From Smaragdicoccus niigatensis DSM 44881 = NBRC 103563 (GTDB lineage Bacteria > Actinomycetota > Actinomycetes > Mycobacteriales > Mycobacteriaceae): a stretch of 64,000 nucleotides of DNA. A model generated the notes under the pieces. The model was not told the origin of the DNA and ran no database searches. It saw only the letters and a list, made by a program, of their open reading frames with translations. Below, one piece after another: positions 30,833-40,246 of this stretch (positions within the stretch are counted from its first letter, which is position 1; each line of letters opens with the position of its first letter). The stretch is taken from assembly GCF_000380645.1 (NCBI RefSeq), contig NZ_AQXZ01000018.1:620001-684000 (forward strand), in the 5' to 3' direction. A program made the position numbers and the translations under genes.

Positions 30833-32836
30833 TTACCCGACGTGAATACCCGGTCGCATGCCCGGGTCCGCCTCGGCCTTGCGGATGATCTCGCGCACGA
30901 CCGGCGCGGTGTCGCCTTGACCGAGCACGATGACCCGCAGCATGTGCTTGAGCGGACTGCCTTCGGACCACGCCAAATGGCACTGCGGGAGGATGCCGGT
31001 CTCGTTGCGCAGGGCCATGAGAATCGCGGCGATCGCGTTCGGGACCGCGGGACTCTGCGCGTGCAGGATGCGGAACGCCCCGACCTCCACTCCCCGTACC
31101 TGCAGAACGCCACCGAAGTCGGACGGGTCCGTCACCTCGATCTCGAGGAACATGATGTCCGCCTGCCCAGGGACCGGGTTGACCAGGCGTTGCTCCATCT
31201 CCTTGGCCAGGTACTCGTTCTCGTCGCCGGATTGCTGCTTGTTCGCGATGATCGTGATCCGGTTGTCGAACTTGATGGTGTCGGTGATGAACTGTCGCGC
31301 TTGATCGTCGAACTCGATGGCGTCCGCCCGTAGTTCGGTGGTGCGGCTGATGCGCGACACCAGGGAGATCACGATGATGCCCCCGATGAATGCCACCGAG
31401 ATCGTGATGCCATCGGGCTTCTCCCGAATGTTCTCGATGAGCGCGTACGCCATGATCACCGTCAGGAAGCCGTAGAACACCACTGACTTCTGTTTCATGC
31501 GATATGCCGACGCACTCACCGCGAACGTCGCCGACACCATCATCGCGAGAACACCGGTCGCGTAAGCGCCGGCCTGCGCGTTCACATCCGCCTGGAAGAT
31601 CAGCGTGATGAGAATGCTGATCGCGGTGTAGACGAAGACGACCGGTCGCACCCATCGCGTCCACTCGGGAGCCATGCCGTAGCCCGGGAGGTACCGGGGA
31701 ACGATGTTGATCAGTCCCGCCATGGCCGACGCGCCCGCGAACCACAGAATCAGCACCGAGCTGATGTCGTAGACCGTGCCGAACGTATTTCCGAGAAGTT
31801 CGTGGGCGAGGTAGGCGAGGGCGCGGCCGTTTGCTTTTCCGCCCTCCTCGAATTCCTGGGCCGGAATCACGATCGTGGTGATGAAGCTCGTGGCGATCAG
31901 GTACACCGACATGACGGCTGCTGCCGTCACCAGCAGTTTCCGCGCATTGCGGATGCGGGACGCGAGTTGTTCCTCCGGCGTCGACCCCTTCGCGGCGATG
32001 AGCGGCATCATGCTCACCCCGGTTTCGAAGCCGGACAATCCCAGCACGAGCAGCGGGAACGCGATGAACGCAGGAATGAGCAGACCCATCAGTCCGGGGG
32101 TGTGGCCCTGGGTCAGCGCGTGCTGCCAGTTGGACAGCAGATCCGGGTTGGCGAGGATCTTCTGGACGCCCGCCACGACGACGACGGCATTGACCGCGAG
32201 GAACAGCACGACCAGCGGCACCGCCACACCGACCGCTTCGCTGAATCCCAGGAGGAAGACGCCTCCGAGCACGAGCAGCAGAACGACCGTCATGAGGATC
32301 TGATGGCCGTGCAGGAAGCCCGGGAAGGCCGGGTTCTCGTTGATGTGCACCGACGCGTCAGCCGCGGACAGGGTGATCGTGATGATCCACGACGTCGCGA
32401 CGAACCCGAGGAGACCGAGCACGAAGAACTTTCCGCGCCAGAACGGCAGCAACCGCTCGAGCATCGCTACCGACCCCTGGCCGTGCGGGCTCTCCTTGGC
32501 GACCCGGCAGTACATCGGGAGCATGCCGAACAGCGTCAAGGCCACGATCAGCAGCGTTGCCAACGGAGACAACGCACCTGCGGCGAGCGCCGCGATGCCC
32601 GGCAGGTAGGACAGCGTCGAGAAATAGTCGACGCCCGTCAGACAGACGACCTTCCACCACGCGTTCGGCGTGGCATGGTCTTCCTCGGCCTCCGGCCCGA
32701 CCGGTGCGACGCGCAGTTCCATGAGCCACTTGACGAGCGGCGTCTGCAGAATCGCGGGCTTACCAGGCCCTTTGACGACAGCCGGGATCGCGTAGGTGTC
32801 GTCGTCAGTACCCGCACCGCCGTCAAGATCAGCCAC
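30833..32836 (-). CDS. APC-superfamily permease (about 11-12 helices, soluble C-terminal domain)
   Basis: Transporter of 667 residues: a cytosolic N-terminus of about 60 residues, then WWKVVCLTGVDYFSTLSYLPGIAALAAG, a first-helix pattern of the amino acid-polyamine-cation superfamily, about 11 further helices, and a hydrophilic C-terminal domain from about residue 500 (RADAIEFDDQARQF...). The layout is like KimA/KUP-type potassium or amino-acid carriers; substrate is not determined by the sequence. GTG start at 32836; TATTTT lies 6 nt before it, suggesting a leaderless transcript, although the hydrolase gene ends only 21 nt upstream on the same strand. Confidence 0.8.
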   Translation of the reverse strand: MADLDGGAGTDDDTYAIPAVVKGPGKPAILQTPLVKWLMELRVAPVGPEAEEDHATPNAWWKVVCLTGVDYFSTLSYLPGIAALAAGALSPLATLLIVALTLFGMLPMYCRVAKESPHGQGSVAMLERLLPFWRGKFFVLGLLGFVATSWIITITLSAADASVHINENPAFPGFLHGHQILMTVVLLLVLGGVFLLGFSEAVGVAVPLVVLFLAVNAVVVVAGVQKILANPDLLSNWQHALTQGHTPGLMGLLIPAFIAFPLLVLGLSGFETGVSMMPLIAAKGSTPEEQLASRIRNARKLLVTAAAVMSVYLIATSFITTIVIPAQEFEEGGKANGRALAYLAHELLGNTFGTVYDISSVLILWFAGASAMAGLINIVPRYLPGYGMAPEWTRWVRPVVFVYTAISILITLIFQADVNAQAGAYATGVLAMMVSATFAVSASAYRMKQKSVVFYGFLTVIMAYALIENIREKPDGITISVAFIGGIIVISLVSRISRTTELRADAIEFDDQARQFITDTIKFDNRITIIANKQQSGDENEYLAKEMEQRLVNPVPGQADIMFLEIEVTDPSDFGGVLQVRGVEVGAFRILHAQSPAVPNAIAAILMALRNETGILPQCHLAWSEGSPLKHMLRVIVLGQGDTAPVVREIIRKAEADPGMRPGIHVG

Positions 32837-32842
32837 GGTTTG

Positions 32843-32848
32843 AAAATA
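32843..32848 (-). promoter_or_regulatory. -10 element of a leaderless promoter (APC permease)
   Basis: TATTTT on the minus strand ends 6 nt before the GTG start codon at 32836; no ribosome-binding site is visible. Confidence 0.4.
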
Positions 32849-32857
32849 CGCTGAGCG

Positions 32858-33625
32858 TCATCCGAGCGCGTGAGCGCGTATCAAATTGGCCGATTTGCCC
32901 GGCTCCTCCCACCAGAACAGGTGGCCGACGCCGTCGAAGAGTTCGACCTTCGAGCCCGGAATCCGTTCGCCGAGGGCGATGCCGTTGGACACCGGGATCA
33001 TGTCGTCCGCGGTGCCGTGGACAACCAACACCGGCATCGTCAGGGCGGCGACCCGGTCCGTCACGTCGAACGCACCGGCCGCCATGATCTGTAGCTGGAT
33101 CACGGGTCCGGGTACCTTCACGGACAACGCGGTCTCGGCGTATGGCTCGAGGTTCGCGGGGTCGGCGCGGAATGCCGGCGACAAGTTCGCCTCGTAGCCG
33201 GCGAGTCGAATCTCGTCCCGGTCGCCGGCCTGGACCGCTTCGATGACCCGGATCAGACCCGCACCGAGGTGCCCGGCAGTGAATCCACCCGCGGACGTAC
33301 AGCCGAGGGTCAACGTGCGAACGCGCTCCGGATGATTCAGAGCGAGTTCTTGCGCGACCATTCCGCCCATCGAAATCCCGACGATGTGCGCGCTGTCCAA
33401 ACCGAGACGCGTCATCAGTTCGGCCGCATCGTCAGCCAGATCGGCGATGGTGAACGACTCCGCCCGATCACTCTCACCGACACCGCGGTGGTCGTACGCG
33501 ACGACATCGAAGTCCTCGGCGAGCTCGCCGAGAAACTCCGGCCCCCACATCCGCCGATGGCCGGACATGCCCTGAATGAGGAGAAGCGGCTCTCCCGAAC
33601 CAAAACGGTCGTAGCTGAGATGCAT
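32858..33625 (-). CDS. Alpha/beta-fold hydrolase
   Basis: Protein of 255 residues with the alpha/beta-hydrolase signature: oxyanion region [24 protein letters not shown], nucleophile elbow GISMGG (Ser), acid in [12 protein letters not shown] (Asp) and His in [12 protein letters not shown]. The small size and order resemble 3-oxoadipate enol-lactonase or haloalkane dehalogenase-like esterases; substrate unknown. The ATG at 33625 is embedded in an inverted repeat and preceded by CAGAAT at 6 nt. Confidence 0.88.
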   Translation of the reverse strand: MHLSYDRFGSGEPLLLIQGMSGHRRMWGPEFLGELAEDFDVVAYDHRGVGESDRAESFTIADLADDAAELMTRLGLDSAHIVGISMGGMVAQELALNHPERVRTLTLGCTSAGGFTAGHLGAGLIRVIEAVQAGDRDEIRLAGYEANLSPAFRADPANLEPYAETALSVKVPGPVIQLQIMAAGAFDVTDRVAALTMPVLVVHGTADDMIPVSNGIALGERIPGSKVELFDGVGHLFWWEEPGKSANLIRAHALG

Positions 33626-33643
33626 TCACCGATTCTGCATCTC
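33617..33643. promoter_or_regulatory. Inverted repeat straddling the hydrolase start codon
   Basis: Perfect 8-bp arms GAGATGCA / TGCATCTC with an 11-nt spacer, centred over the start codon and the -10-like CAGAAT, in the short divergent gap to the ABC transporter. A possible operator for one or both genes. Confidence 0.4.
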
Positions 33644-33688
33644 GGGGCAGACGTATGGTCGAGTCGGGGCGCCGAAACAGGAGGCGGG

Positions 33689-34579
33689 ATGTCGGTCATC
33701 CGCTGCTCGAATCTCGTGAAGAACTTTGGCTCGACTCGCGCTCTCGACGGCCTCGACCTCGACGTCTCCCCCGGCGAAGTCCATGGATTCCTCGGGCCGA
33801 ACGGCGCGGGAAAATCCACCACGATCCGCATTCTGCTGGGTCTGTTGCGGCCAACATCGGGCTCCGCGGAACTGTTCGGTGGCAACCCGTGGAAGCAGGC
33901 CGCGCAACTGCACCGCCGTCTCGCCTACGTTCCCGGCGAGGTCAGTCTGTGGCCGCAACTCACCGGCGGCGAAGTAATCGACCTGCTCAGCCGGCTGCGC
34001 GGAGACGTCGACAAGCAACGCCGGGACGATTTGCTCGAGCGATTCGAACTCGATCCGACCAAGCGCACCCGAACGTATTCAAAGGGCAACCGGCAGAAGG
34101 TCGCGCTCGTCGCGGCGCTCTCCGCACGCACCGAATTGCTCATTCTCGACGAACCGACGTCCGGCCTCGACCCGCTCATGGAAGAGGTCTTCCAGTCCTG
34201 CATCCGGGAGGCCCGGGCCGACGGACGGACCGTTCTGCTCTCGAGCCACATCCTCGCGGAGGTCGAAGCACTGTGCGATCGCGTCAGCATCATTCGCTCA
34301 GGTAAAACGGTGCAAAGCGGAACGTTGAACGAACTGCGGCACCTGACTCGATCCACCGTGGTCGCCGAGACCGCCCACCATGCAACCAAACTCGCGTCGA
34401 TGCCAGGCATCGCCAACATCGACATGACCGATGGCCGTACCCGATTCGACGTCGACTCCGATCACCTCGAGTCGGCGATCGCCTACCTCACCACGCTCGG
34501 CCTCCGTGGGCTGACGTGCCATCCGCCGACGCTCGAAGAGCTGTTCCTGCGGCAGTACGGCGATGAGGTCCAGTCGTGA
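33689..34579 (+). CDS. ABC transporter ATP-binding protein (exporter type)
   Basis: ATPase subunit of 296 residues: Walker [11 protein letters not shown]-loop replaced region [15 protein letters not shown], signature [11 protein letters not shown] (non-canonical in place of LSGGQ), Walker [14 protein letters not shown], switch [13 protein letters not shown]. The set matches drug-exporter ATPases (DrrA/tetronasin-type). AGGAGG is 5 nt before the ATG; the longer in-frame ORF starting at 33269 overlaps the divergent hydrolase gene and is not supported. It overlaps the permease start by 4 nt. Confidence 0.9.
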   Translation: MSVIRCSNLVKNFGSTRALDGLDLDVSPGEVHGFLGPNGAGKSTTIRILLGLLRPTSGSAELFGGNPWKQAAQLHRRLAYVPGEVSLWPQLTGGEVIDLLSRLRGDVDKQRRDDLLERFELDPTKRTRTYSKGNRQKVALVAALSARTELLILDEPTSGLDPLMEEVFQSCIREARADGRTVLLSSHILAEVEALCDRVSIIRSGKTVQSGTLNELRHLTRSTVVAETAHHATKLASMPGIANIDMTDGRTRFDVDSDHLESAIAYLTTLGLRGLTCHPPTLEELFLRQYGDEVQS

Positions 34580-36144
34580 AACACCGTCGTCGTCCCACTC
34601 ACGGCACCGCGAGCCTGATTCGGCTCAACCTCCGTCTCGACCGGTTCCGCCTGCCGATCTGGCTTGGGGCGCTCATCGGACTCGTGTCGGCGTCCGCGTT
34701 CGCGGTACAGGACTTCTATGGCAGCCCAGCGGAAATCGCGCTGTACAAGAACACGATCGGCAAGAGCACGGCATCGATCGCGATGAACGGTCCGCCCCTT
34801 GGGCTCGACACCGTCGGCGGGATCACTGCATTCGAGGTCGGAACCACGGCCTTCATCGGGACCGCGCTCATGGCGATCTTCCTGACGATCCGTCACACCC
34901 GTGCCGACGAAGAGTCCGGCCGCACCGAATTGGTCCTCGCCGCGGTAGTGAACCGCAAATCGCCCGTCGTGGCGGCAGGAATCGTGGTCGGTGTGGCATG
35001 CGCCATCGTCGGGATCGGCATCACCGTAGCGATGGCGTCCGCCGGTCTCGATCTCGGCCGCGCTGCCCTGTTCGGTGCGGCGGTGGCGATGAACGGCTTG
35101 GCGTTCACCGCGATCGCGCTGGTCAGCGCGCAGTTGACCGTGCACGGCCGCGGGGCGACCGGCATCGCGCTGGCGGTCCTCGCGATTTCGTTCCTGCTTC
35201 GCGCGATGGGTGACGCATTCGGAAACTGGCTGTCATGGCTGTCCCCGATCGGGTGGTCACAGCAGGTCGGCGCGTTCGGACCCGCTCGACCGTGGCCCTT
35301 GCTCATTTCCGGCGCGTTCACACTCGGCTGCCTGGGGCTCGCCCGTTTCCTCGCGTTTCGACGCGATTTCGCGGCCGGCCTGATCGCACCGAAGCCTGGT
35401 CGGGCCTACGCTTCGCCGCGCCTGTCGGGCACGTTCGGACTGGCCGCACGACTACAACGCGGTGTGCTGGTCGGCTGGATGATCGCGGCGCTCGCGCTCG
35501 GCATCGCGTATGGCTCCCTCGGACGCGAGGTCCAGAAACTCGTCGATGGCAACGAGCAGATGGAAAAGTTCTTCGCCAACCAGGGCGGCAACATCACCGA
35601 CGCCTACTTCAACACGGTCACCGTGGTCGGTGCATTGATTCTCACCGGATTCGTGGTGTCGTCGGTGCTTCGCCTGCGCACTGACGAGACTGCTCTCCGC
35701 GCCGAACCATTGCTCGCCGCCTCAGTTCCACGGCTGCGCTGGGCCCTGACGTCGTTGGCGGTCACGGTCGCCGGGTCGGTGCTTTTGCTGACTGTCTACG
35801 GACTCGGGATGGGTGTCGCCCAGTCGATCACGTCGGGAGACCGCGATTGGATCGCTGACCTGCTCCGACAATCCATTCGCTATTTGCCCGCGAGCCTTCT
35901 CGTCGGGGGCGTGACGTTCGCGATCTTCGGCTGGTTGCCGTCGGCAGTGATGCTCGGCTGGGGCGTGTTGGCCGGGTGTGCGGTGATCGCGTGGATGGGC
36001 CCGCTGCTCCAACTCCCCGCGTGGGTCATGAACGTGTCCCCGTTCCAGCACCCGAGCGCTGTCCCGGTGCTGAGTGCGATCGTGCTCGTGTTGCTGGTTG
36101 TCGGCCTCGCCGGCCTGCGCCGACGAGACCTCGCAACCGGTTGA
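34576..36144 (+). CDS. ABC transporter permease (exporter type)
   Basis: Membrane protein of 522 residues, about twelve helices in two similar six-helix halves ([19 protein letters not shown] and, in the second half, [17 protein letters not shown]), as in the fused permeases of tetronasin-type exporters. It begins at a GTG overlapping the ATPase stop (GTGA). The pair forms a complete exporter whose substrate is unknown; antibiotics or lipophilic compounds are typical. The stop is 2 nt from the convergent GNAT stop. Confidence 0.87.
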   Translation: MKHRRRPTHGTASLIRLNLRLDRFRLPIWLGALIGLVSASAFAVQDFYGSPAEIALYKNTIGKSTASIAMNGPPLGLDTVGGITAFEVGTTAFIGTALMAIFLTIRHTRADEESGRTELVLAAVVNRKSPVVAAGIVVGVACAIVGIGITVAMASAGLDLGRAALFGAAVAMNGLAFTAIALVSAQLTVHGRGATGIALAVLAISFLLRAMGDAFGNWLSWLSPIGWSQQVGAFGPARPWPLLISGAFTLGCLGLARFLAFRRDFAAGLIAPKPGRAYASPRLSGTFGLAARLQRGVLVGWMIAALALGIAYGSLGREVQKLVDGNEQMEKFFANQGGNITDAYFNTVTVVGALILTGFVVSSVLRLRTDETALRAEPLLAASVPRLRWALTSLAVTVAGSVLLLTVYGLGMGVAQSITSGDRDWIADLLRQSIRYLPASLLVGGVTFAIFGWLPSAVMLGWGVLAGCAVIAWMGPLLQLPAWVMNVSPFQHPSAVPVLSAIVLVLLVVGLAGLRRRDLATG

Positions 36145-36146
36145 GC

Positions 36147-36455
36147 TCAGGCGGCTCCGGTGGGACGCGCGTCCGGCTGCGCCCCGAGTGCTTTCAGTAG
36201 CGACTCACGAAGGCCGAACCGGCGGTACTTCGGTGCAATGCCGACCGCCACGAGTTCCGGTGCTCCCCGCTTCGTCGGGTTGGCGATCGCGAAACCGGCA
36301 GCATGCCCGTTGACCGTGACGACCACCGCGTTCCGGCGATAGTCGGCACACCACAACAGGTAGGCCCAGTCGGTATCCGTTTCCTGGGCAAGCTCCCACA
36401 CGGCTTCGTGATCGGTTCGCGTAGCCGGTGTGATCGAGACTGCCAGTGCTCCCAC
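36147..36455 (-). CDS. Small GNAT-like acetyltransferase
   Basis: Short protein of 102 residues with GNAT features: a hydrophobic beta strand AVVVTVNGHAAGFAIANP, then LVAVGIAPKYRRFGLRESLLKALG, where the acetyl-CoA loop would be R/Q-x-x-G-x-G/A (here RRFGL). It is shorter than usual (about 140-150 residues), lacking the last strands, so it may be a minimal or degraded member. GTG start without a clear ribosome site. Confidence 0.55.
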   Translation of the reverse strand: MGALAVSITPATRTDHEAVWELAQETDTDWAYLLWCADYRRNAVVVTVNGHAAGFAIANPTKRGAPELVAVGIAPKYRRFGLRESLLKALGAQPDARPTGAA

Positions 36456-36521
36456 GAGTAACGGATTCCCGATCGTGCCTCACAGTAATCATCTTTAACT
36501 TTGCGATTGGTTTACAGCTGG

Positions 36522-37205
36522 CTATGCGACGTCGAGTCGGTAACCCAACCCGCGCACGGTCACCACGATGTGCGGATCCGACGGGTCCTGCTCAATCTTC
36601 ACCCGCAGCCGTCGCACGTGAACGTCGACGATCCGGTCATCGCCGAAGTACCCGCGATCCCAGACCCGGTTCAGCAGGACGTGCCTGCTGAGAACCTGTC
36701 CTTGCGCCTCGGCCAGTTCGCACAGCAGTCGAAATTCGGTGACCGTGAGGTGCACGTCGCGCTCTCCCCGCACGAGTTTCCCGGCCCTTGGGGCGAGGAT
36801 CAACGGGCCGGAGCGGTCGAGCAGCAGACGGGCCTGTGGCTCGAGCGGGTAGGCGCGCCTGCGCAGCGCCCGCACTCGCGCGGCAACTTCCTTGACTTCG
36901 AACGGCTTTGCGACGAAATCGTCGGCTCCGGCCTCGAAGACATCGACCACTTCATCGGTATTGTCACCGTCGCTCGTCACGATGATCGGCACCGTGCACT
37001 CGCGTCGAATCCTGCGGAGGTACGAACTCCCGGAACCGTGGGGCAGATCGATGAGCAAAAGGTCCGGTCCGCTGCCGCCGCTGACGGCACGCAGCGCCGT
37101 TTCCGGATCCAGCGCTTCTTCGATGTCGAAGCCCCCACCTTCGAGGGCTTGTCGTAATGCCTTCCGAACTCCGATGTCCTCTTCAACGATCAAAAGGCTC
37201 ACCAC
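36522..37205 (-). CDS. Orphan OmpR-family response regulator
   Basis: DNA-binding regulator of 227 residues: receiver domain with acidic residues E9/D10, phospho-acceptor Asp53 (LLLIDLPHG), Thr/Ser in IIVTSDG and Lys100 (DDFVAKPF); then a winged helix (HLTVTEFRLLCELAEAQGQVLSR...VDVHVRRLRVKIEQD). No histidine kinase gene is adjacent. The start codons (GTG 37205 or 37202) lie inside the 3' arm of a strong hairpin that follows the fasciclin gene, which could limit its expression from upstream transcription. Confidence 0.87.
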   Translation of the reverse strand: MVSLLIVEEDIGVRKALRQALEGGGFDIEEALDPETALRAVSGGSGPDLLLIDLPHGSGSSYLRRIRRECTVPIIVTSDGDNTDEVVDVFEAGADDFVAKPFEVKEVAARVRALRRRAYPLEPQARLLLDRSGPLILAPRAGKLVRGERDVHLTVTEFRLLCELAEAQGQVLSRHVLLNRVWDRGYFGDDRIVDVHVRRLRVKIEQDPSDPHIVVTVRGLGYRLDVA

Positions 37206-37234
37206 GGGACGGTGTTACCCGCCCGTGGTGAGCC
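37196..37234 (-). terminator. Terminator hairpin overlapping the response-regulator start
   Basis: On the minus strand a perfect 13-bp stem (GGCTCACCACGGG / CCCGTGGTGAGCC) with a 13-nt loop is followed by TTTTG. It begins 21 nt after the fasciclin stop codon. Its 3' arm and T-run encode the first codons of the response regulator. Confidence 0.75.
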
Positions 37235-37254
37235 TCAAACCCGCTGGTCGGGGG

Positions 37255-37893
37255 TTATGCAGCGGGAGGCGTCAGAACGGTGTCGATCATGTAGACCGTC
37301 GCGTTGGCGGTCTTGACTCCACCACAGACGAGACCCGAGGTGTTGACCTTGAGCGTCTCGACCGGTCCGGTCACCTTGACCGTGCCGCCCTCGACGGTCT
37401 TGAACTCACCGATGATGTTGGCCGGCTTGTTCTGGCCGGAAACCACGTGGTAGGTGAGGATCTTGGTGAGCAGGTCCGAGTCCGTCTTGAGCTTCTCGAT
37501 CGTCTCCGCGGGCAGCTTGGCGAAGGCGTCGTTAGTCGGAGCGAAGACGGTGAACTCGCCGCTGTTGAGGGTGTCGATGAGGTTGACGTTCGGGTTCAGC
37601 TTGCCCGAGAGCGCCGAGACGAGCGTCGAAAGCATCGGGTTGTTCGACGCGGCGACGGTGACCGGGTCCTTGGCCATGCCGGCAACCGAACCAGCGCCCG
37701 ACGGCACCAGCTTCGCGTAGTCGCCGCAACCTGGGCCGACGAGGTCGGAGGCAGGGTCGTCCATCGACGCCGAGGCGGTGGTGGTCATGGCCGAGGTGCT
37801 GGACGTGTCCGATTTCGAACAAGCCGACAGCCCGAGGGTTGCCACTGCGGCGAAGCTGGCGGCGAGGGCGACCGTCTTGGTGGGGATGCGCAT
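37255..37893 (-). CDS. Fasciclin-domain lipoprotein (MPT83/MPT70-like)
   Basis: Secreted lipoprotein of 212 residues: signal peptide and lipobox LSAC (Cys25), a Ser/Thr-rich linker, then a fasciclin (FAS1) domain with [35 protein letters not shown] and [15 protein letters not shown]. It corresponds to the MPT83/MPT70 type, which in M. tuberculosis is under SigK. AAGGAG lies 6 nt before the ATG at 37893. A SigK-like promoter sits in the 80-nt gap to the molybdopterin gene, and sigK-rskA are next door. Confidence 0.9.
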   Translation of the reverse strand: MRIPTKTVALAASFAAVATLGLSACSKSDTSSTSAMTTTASASMDDPASDLVGPGCGDYAKLVPSGAGSVAGMAKDPVTVAASNNPMLSTLVSALSGKLNPNVNLIDTLNSGEFTVFAPTNDAFAKLPAETIEKLKTDSDLLTKILTYHVVSGQNKPANIIGEFKTVEGGTVKVTGPVETLKVNTSGLVCGGVKTANATVYMIDTVLTPPAA

Positions 37894-37926
37894 TGAATGC
37901 TCCTTGATGAGTGGTGAGTCATAGGT

Positions 37927-37954
37927 GGTTCGGACCGGATCAGCGGCCGGATGG
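37927..37954 (-). promoter_or_regulatory. SigK-type promoter for the fasciclin gene
   Basis: On the minus strand CCATCC - 16 nt - CGAACC, about 33 nt before the ATG. The -35 hexamer equals the SigK consensus as I recall it from M. tuberculosis (CCATCC, CGAATA) and the spacing matches the sigK promoter here. Confidence 0.65.
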
Positions 37955-37973
37955 GTAGGGATCGAAAAACTTC

Positions 37974-39488
37974 TCAGCGGATCGTGACGACCTTCGAATG
38001 CCAACCGGTCGCACCGTTTGGGAAGGGCTCAGCGCGGTCACCCGTCTGGGTCTCGCCGGCCGAATCAACGGCACGAACGCGCAGCGTGTGGTTTCCCGGT
38101 GTCGCGGCCCAGACCGTTCGCCACTGCCGCCACGTGTCGTTCGAATACGCCTCGGCGAGTTCGGCGTCGCGCCACGGCCCGTCGTCGACCTGAACCTCAA
38201 CGCGCGCCACCCCGCGGTGTTGCGCCCAGGCCACACCCGCGACGACCACCTCGCCGGGCTCGAGAACCGCGAATGGCGCCGGGACGTCAATGCGCGAGGC
38301 CGTCTTGATCGGCCCGTTCTCCGACCAACCTCGGTCCGTCCAGTAACCGCTCGCACGATCGAATCGCGTGACCTCGAGATCGACGACCCACTTGGTGGCC
38401 GAGACGTAGCCATAGAGTCCCGGCACGATCAGCCGCGCCGGATAGCCGTGCTCGAGCGGCAGCGGTTCGCCGTTCATCCCCACGGCGAGCAGCGAGTCCC
38501 GGCCATCGGTCAGCGCGCCAATCGGAGTTCCCGCGGTCCACCCGTCGGCGCTGCGCGACAAGACCATGTCGGCGTCACGCAATGGCCGAGCCTCGGCTAG
38601 CAGGTCCTTGAGCAGGTAGCCGGTCCACGTGGCGTTCCCGGCGAGATTTCCACCGACGAAGTTGGAGACGCAGGTCAGCGTGATCGTTCGTTCGACGGCT
38701 GCGCGACGGCGCAGATCGTCGAAGGTCAGAACCAGTTCCTGCTCGACCATTCCGTGGATACGCAGTTGCCACTCTGCTTGCGGCATCGACGGGATTTGAA
38801 GGGCGGTGTCGATGCGATAGAAGTCGCCATTCTTCGTGACGAAGGGCGTGATGCCCGACTCGGGAAGCGACACCGCCGCCGTGATCGGGCGGCCCTTCGA
38901 TCCGACAGCGGGCAGGAGGAACTTGCCTCGGTCGGCAGCGACATCGCGCAGGCGTTGCGCCAGATACTGCGCACCAACGAAAATTCCGCCGGCGACGGCA
39001 GTCAATCCACCGAGGAGAGCGAGAAATCGTCGACGATCCGTCGTCTCCGGCGTTCGATCATGGGTTCGTGTCAGCACACGCAAGGCAGCGATGCCCGCTG
39101 CAACGCCTGCGATGGCGGGGATGGCGAACCACCACTGCGCGTTGGGCCGAGTGAGCGCCGCACTCGCGACGACGGCGCCACCGACGATGAATACCGCACT
39201 CCCCCAGTACTTTCGGCGTTCCAAGACACCGGCAAGCGCGCCCATGGCAGCCACGCCGAGTGCGAGCGAAATGAACAGTACGAGCTTGTCGTTCGTTCCG
39301 AACCGCTCGATGATCGCGTCCTTCACCGGCTTCGGCGTGAGGTCGATAATCGTGGAACCGACCGCGAAGAACGGTGAGGCGGCTGGGTTGATCACGGCAG
39401 CGAACAGATGCCCTACGGCAAGAACGAGCGCGCCCGCCACGACACCTGCCGCCATACGGGCGAATGGTGGACTAGATTTCTGTGACAT
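37974..39488 (-). CDS. Membrane-anchored molybdopterin-dependent oxidoreductase (sulfite oxidase family)
   Basis: Protein of 504 residues: four N-terminal membrane helices (about residues 8-150), then a sulfite-oxidase-type molybdopterin domain with the Mo ligand Cys in [31 protein letters not shown], and a C-terminal Mo-co dimerisation domain ([19 protein letters not shown]). Substrate unknown. The ATG at 39488 has GGGGAG 6 nt upstream; an earlier in-frame start at 39521 lacks one. A SigK-like promoter precedes it. In several actinobacteria this gene is paired with sigK and fasciclin proteins. Confidence 0.88.
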   Translation of the reverse strand: MSQKSSPPFARMAAGVVAGALVLAVGHLFAAVINPAASPFFAVGSTIIDLTPKPVKDAIIERFGTNDKLVLFISLALGVAAMGALAGVLERRKYWGSAVFIVGGAVVASAALTRPNAQWWFAIPAIAGVAAGIAALRVLTRTHDRTPETTDRRRFLALLGGLTAVAGGIFVGAQYLAQRLRDVAADRGKFLLPAVGSKGRPITAAVSLPESGITPFVTKNGDFYRIDTALQIPSMPQAEWQLRIHGMVEQELVLTFDDLRRRAAVERTITLTCVSNFVGGNLAGNATWTGYLLKDLLAEARPLRDADMVLSRSADGWTAGTPIGALTDGRDSLLAVGMNGEPLPLEHGYPARLIVPGLYGYVSATKWVVDLEVTRFDRASGYWTDRGWSENGPIKTASRIDVPAPFAVLEPGEVVVAGVAWAQHRGVARVEVQVDDGPWRDAELAEAYSNDTWRQWRTVWAATPGNHTLRVRAVDSAGETQTGDRAEPFPNGATGWHSKVVTIR

Positions 39489-39530
39489 GACGAACTCCCC
39501 GGTGAGCGTGAAAATGCGCATCTACTGCGA

Positions 39531-39558
39531 AGTTCGGTGCGGACGGTGACGCGGATTG
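39531..39558 (-). promoter_or_regulatory. SigK-type promoter for the molybdopterin oxidoreductase gene
   Basis: On the minus strand CAATCC - 16 nt - CGAACT, about 43 nt before the ATG at 39488. One mismatch in the -35 and two in the -10 relative to CCATCC/CGAATA. Confidence 0.5.
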
Positions 39559-39572
39559 GTGGTGCAGGTCAC

Positions 39573-39600
39573 CCATCTGATGTCGGCGCGGCGTCGAATA
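39573..39600 (+). promoter_or_regulatory. SigK-type promoter for sigK (autoregulation)
   Basis: CCATCT - 16 nt - CGAATA, with the -10 ending 37 nt before the sigK ATG. It is back-to-back with the promoter at 39531-39558. Confidence 0.65.
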
Positions 39601-39637
39601 CTGGTTGTTCCATTTCAACCAGAAGGAGGCGGTGCGC

Positions 39638-40246
39638 ATGTCCGGCATCGCCTTGTTGCAGGCACCGCCGATGAGCGATCGCGGCAGACTCGCATTCGAG
39701 TCCCAGCACCTCGATGACTTGCTCGTCCGCGTCGCGGGCGCTGATCGGCAAGCATTCGCGGCGCTCTACGACGCCACGAGTGCGCGCGTTTACGGCGTGA
39801 TCGTGCGGACGCTTCGCAACCCGGCGTACAGCGAGGAAACCGCACAGGATGTCTACCTGCAGATTTGGCGAACCGCACGCGATTTCGACGCGGCGCGAGG
39901 TTCAGCCCTCTCGTGGATCATCACGATGGCGCACCGTCGGGCAATCGATCGCGTGCGATCCGAACAATCCGGCCGCGTGCGGGACACTGCCTTCCTCGCG
40001 TCCTCGGGGACGACGCCACACGACGAGGTGTCGGAAACCGTGACTGCTCGGCTGGAATCCGCGGAAGTTCGTGGCTGCCTGCAGTCCCTCACCGACAAGC
40101 AGCGAGAGGCGATCGACCTCGCCTACTACCGCGGCCTCACCTATCCAGAGGTCGCAGAGCACGTCGGGGCCGCATTGCCCACAGTGAAATCGCGTATCAG
40201 AGACGGCCTCATCAGCCTCGGAAAATGTTTGGGGGTGACCCGATGA
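39638..40246 (+). CDS. sigK: ECF sigma factor SigK
   Basis: Sigma factor of 202 residues: region 2 (FAALYDATSARVYGVIVRTLRN...DVYLQIWRTARDFD), then WIITMAHRRAIDRVR, and region 4 (LTDKQREAIDLAYYRGLTYPEVAEHVGAALPTVKSRIRDG). The architecture, the linked rskA and the fasciclin gene identify it as SigK. AGAAGGAGG lies 8 nt before the ATG at 39638. Its stop overlaps the rskA start (ATGA). In M. tuberculosis SigK is held by membrane-bound RskA and activates mpt70/mpt83 and its own gene. Confidence 0.92.
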   Translation: MSGIALLQAPPMSDRGRLAFESQHLDDLLVRVAGADRQAFAALYDATSARVYGVIVRTLRNPAYSEETAQDVYLQIWRTARDFDAARGSALSWIITMAHRRAIDRVRSEQSGRVRDTAFLASSGTTPHDEVSETVTARLESAEVRGCLQSLTDKQREAIDLAYYRGLTYPEVAEHVGAALPTVKSRIRDGLISLGKCLGVTR

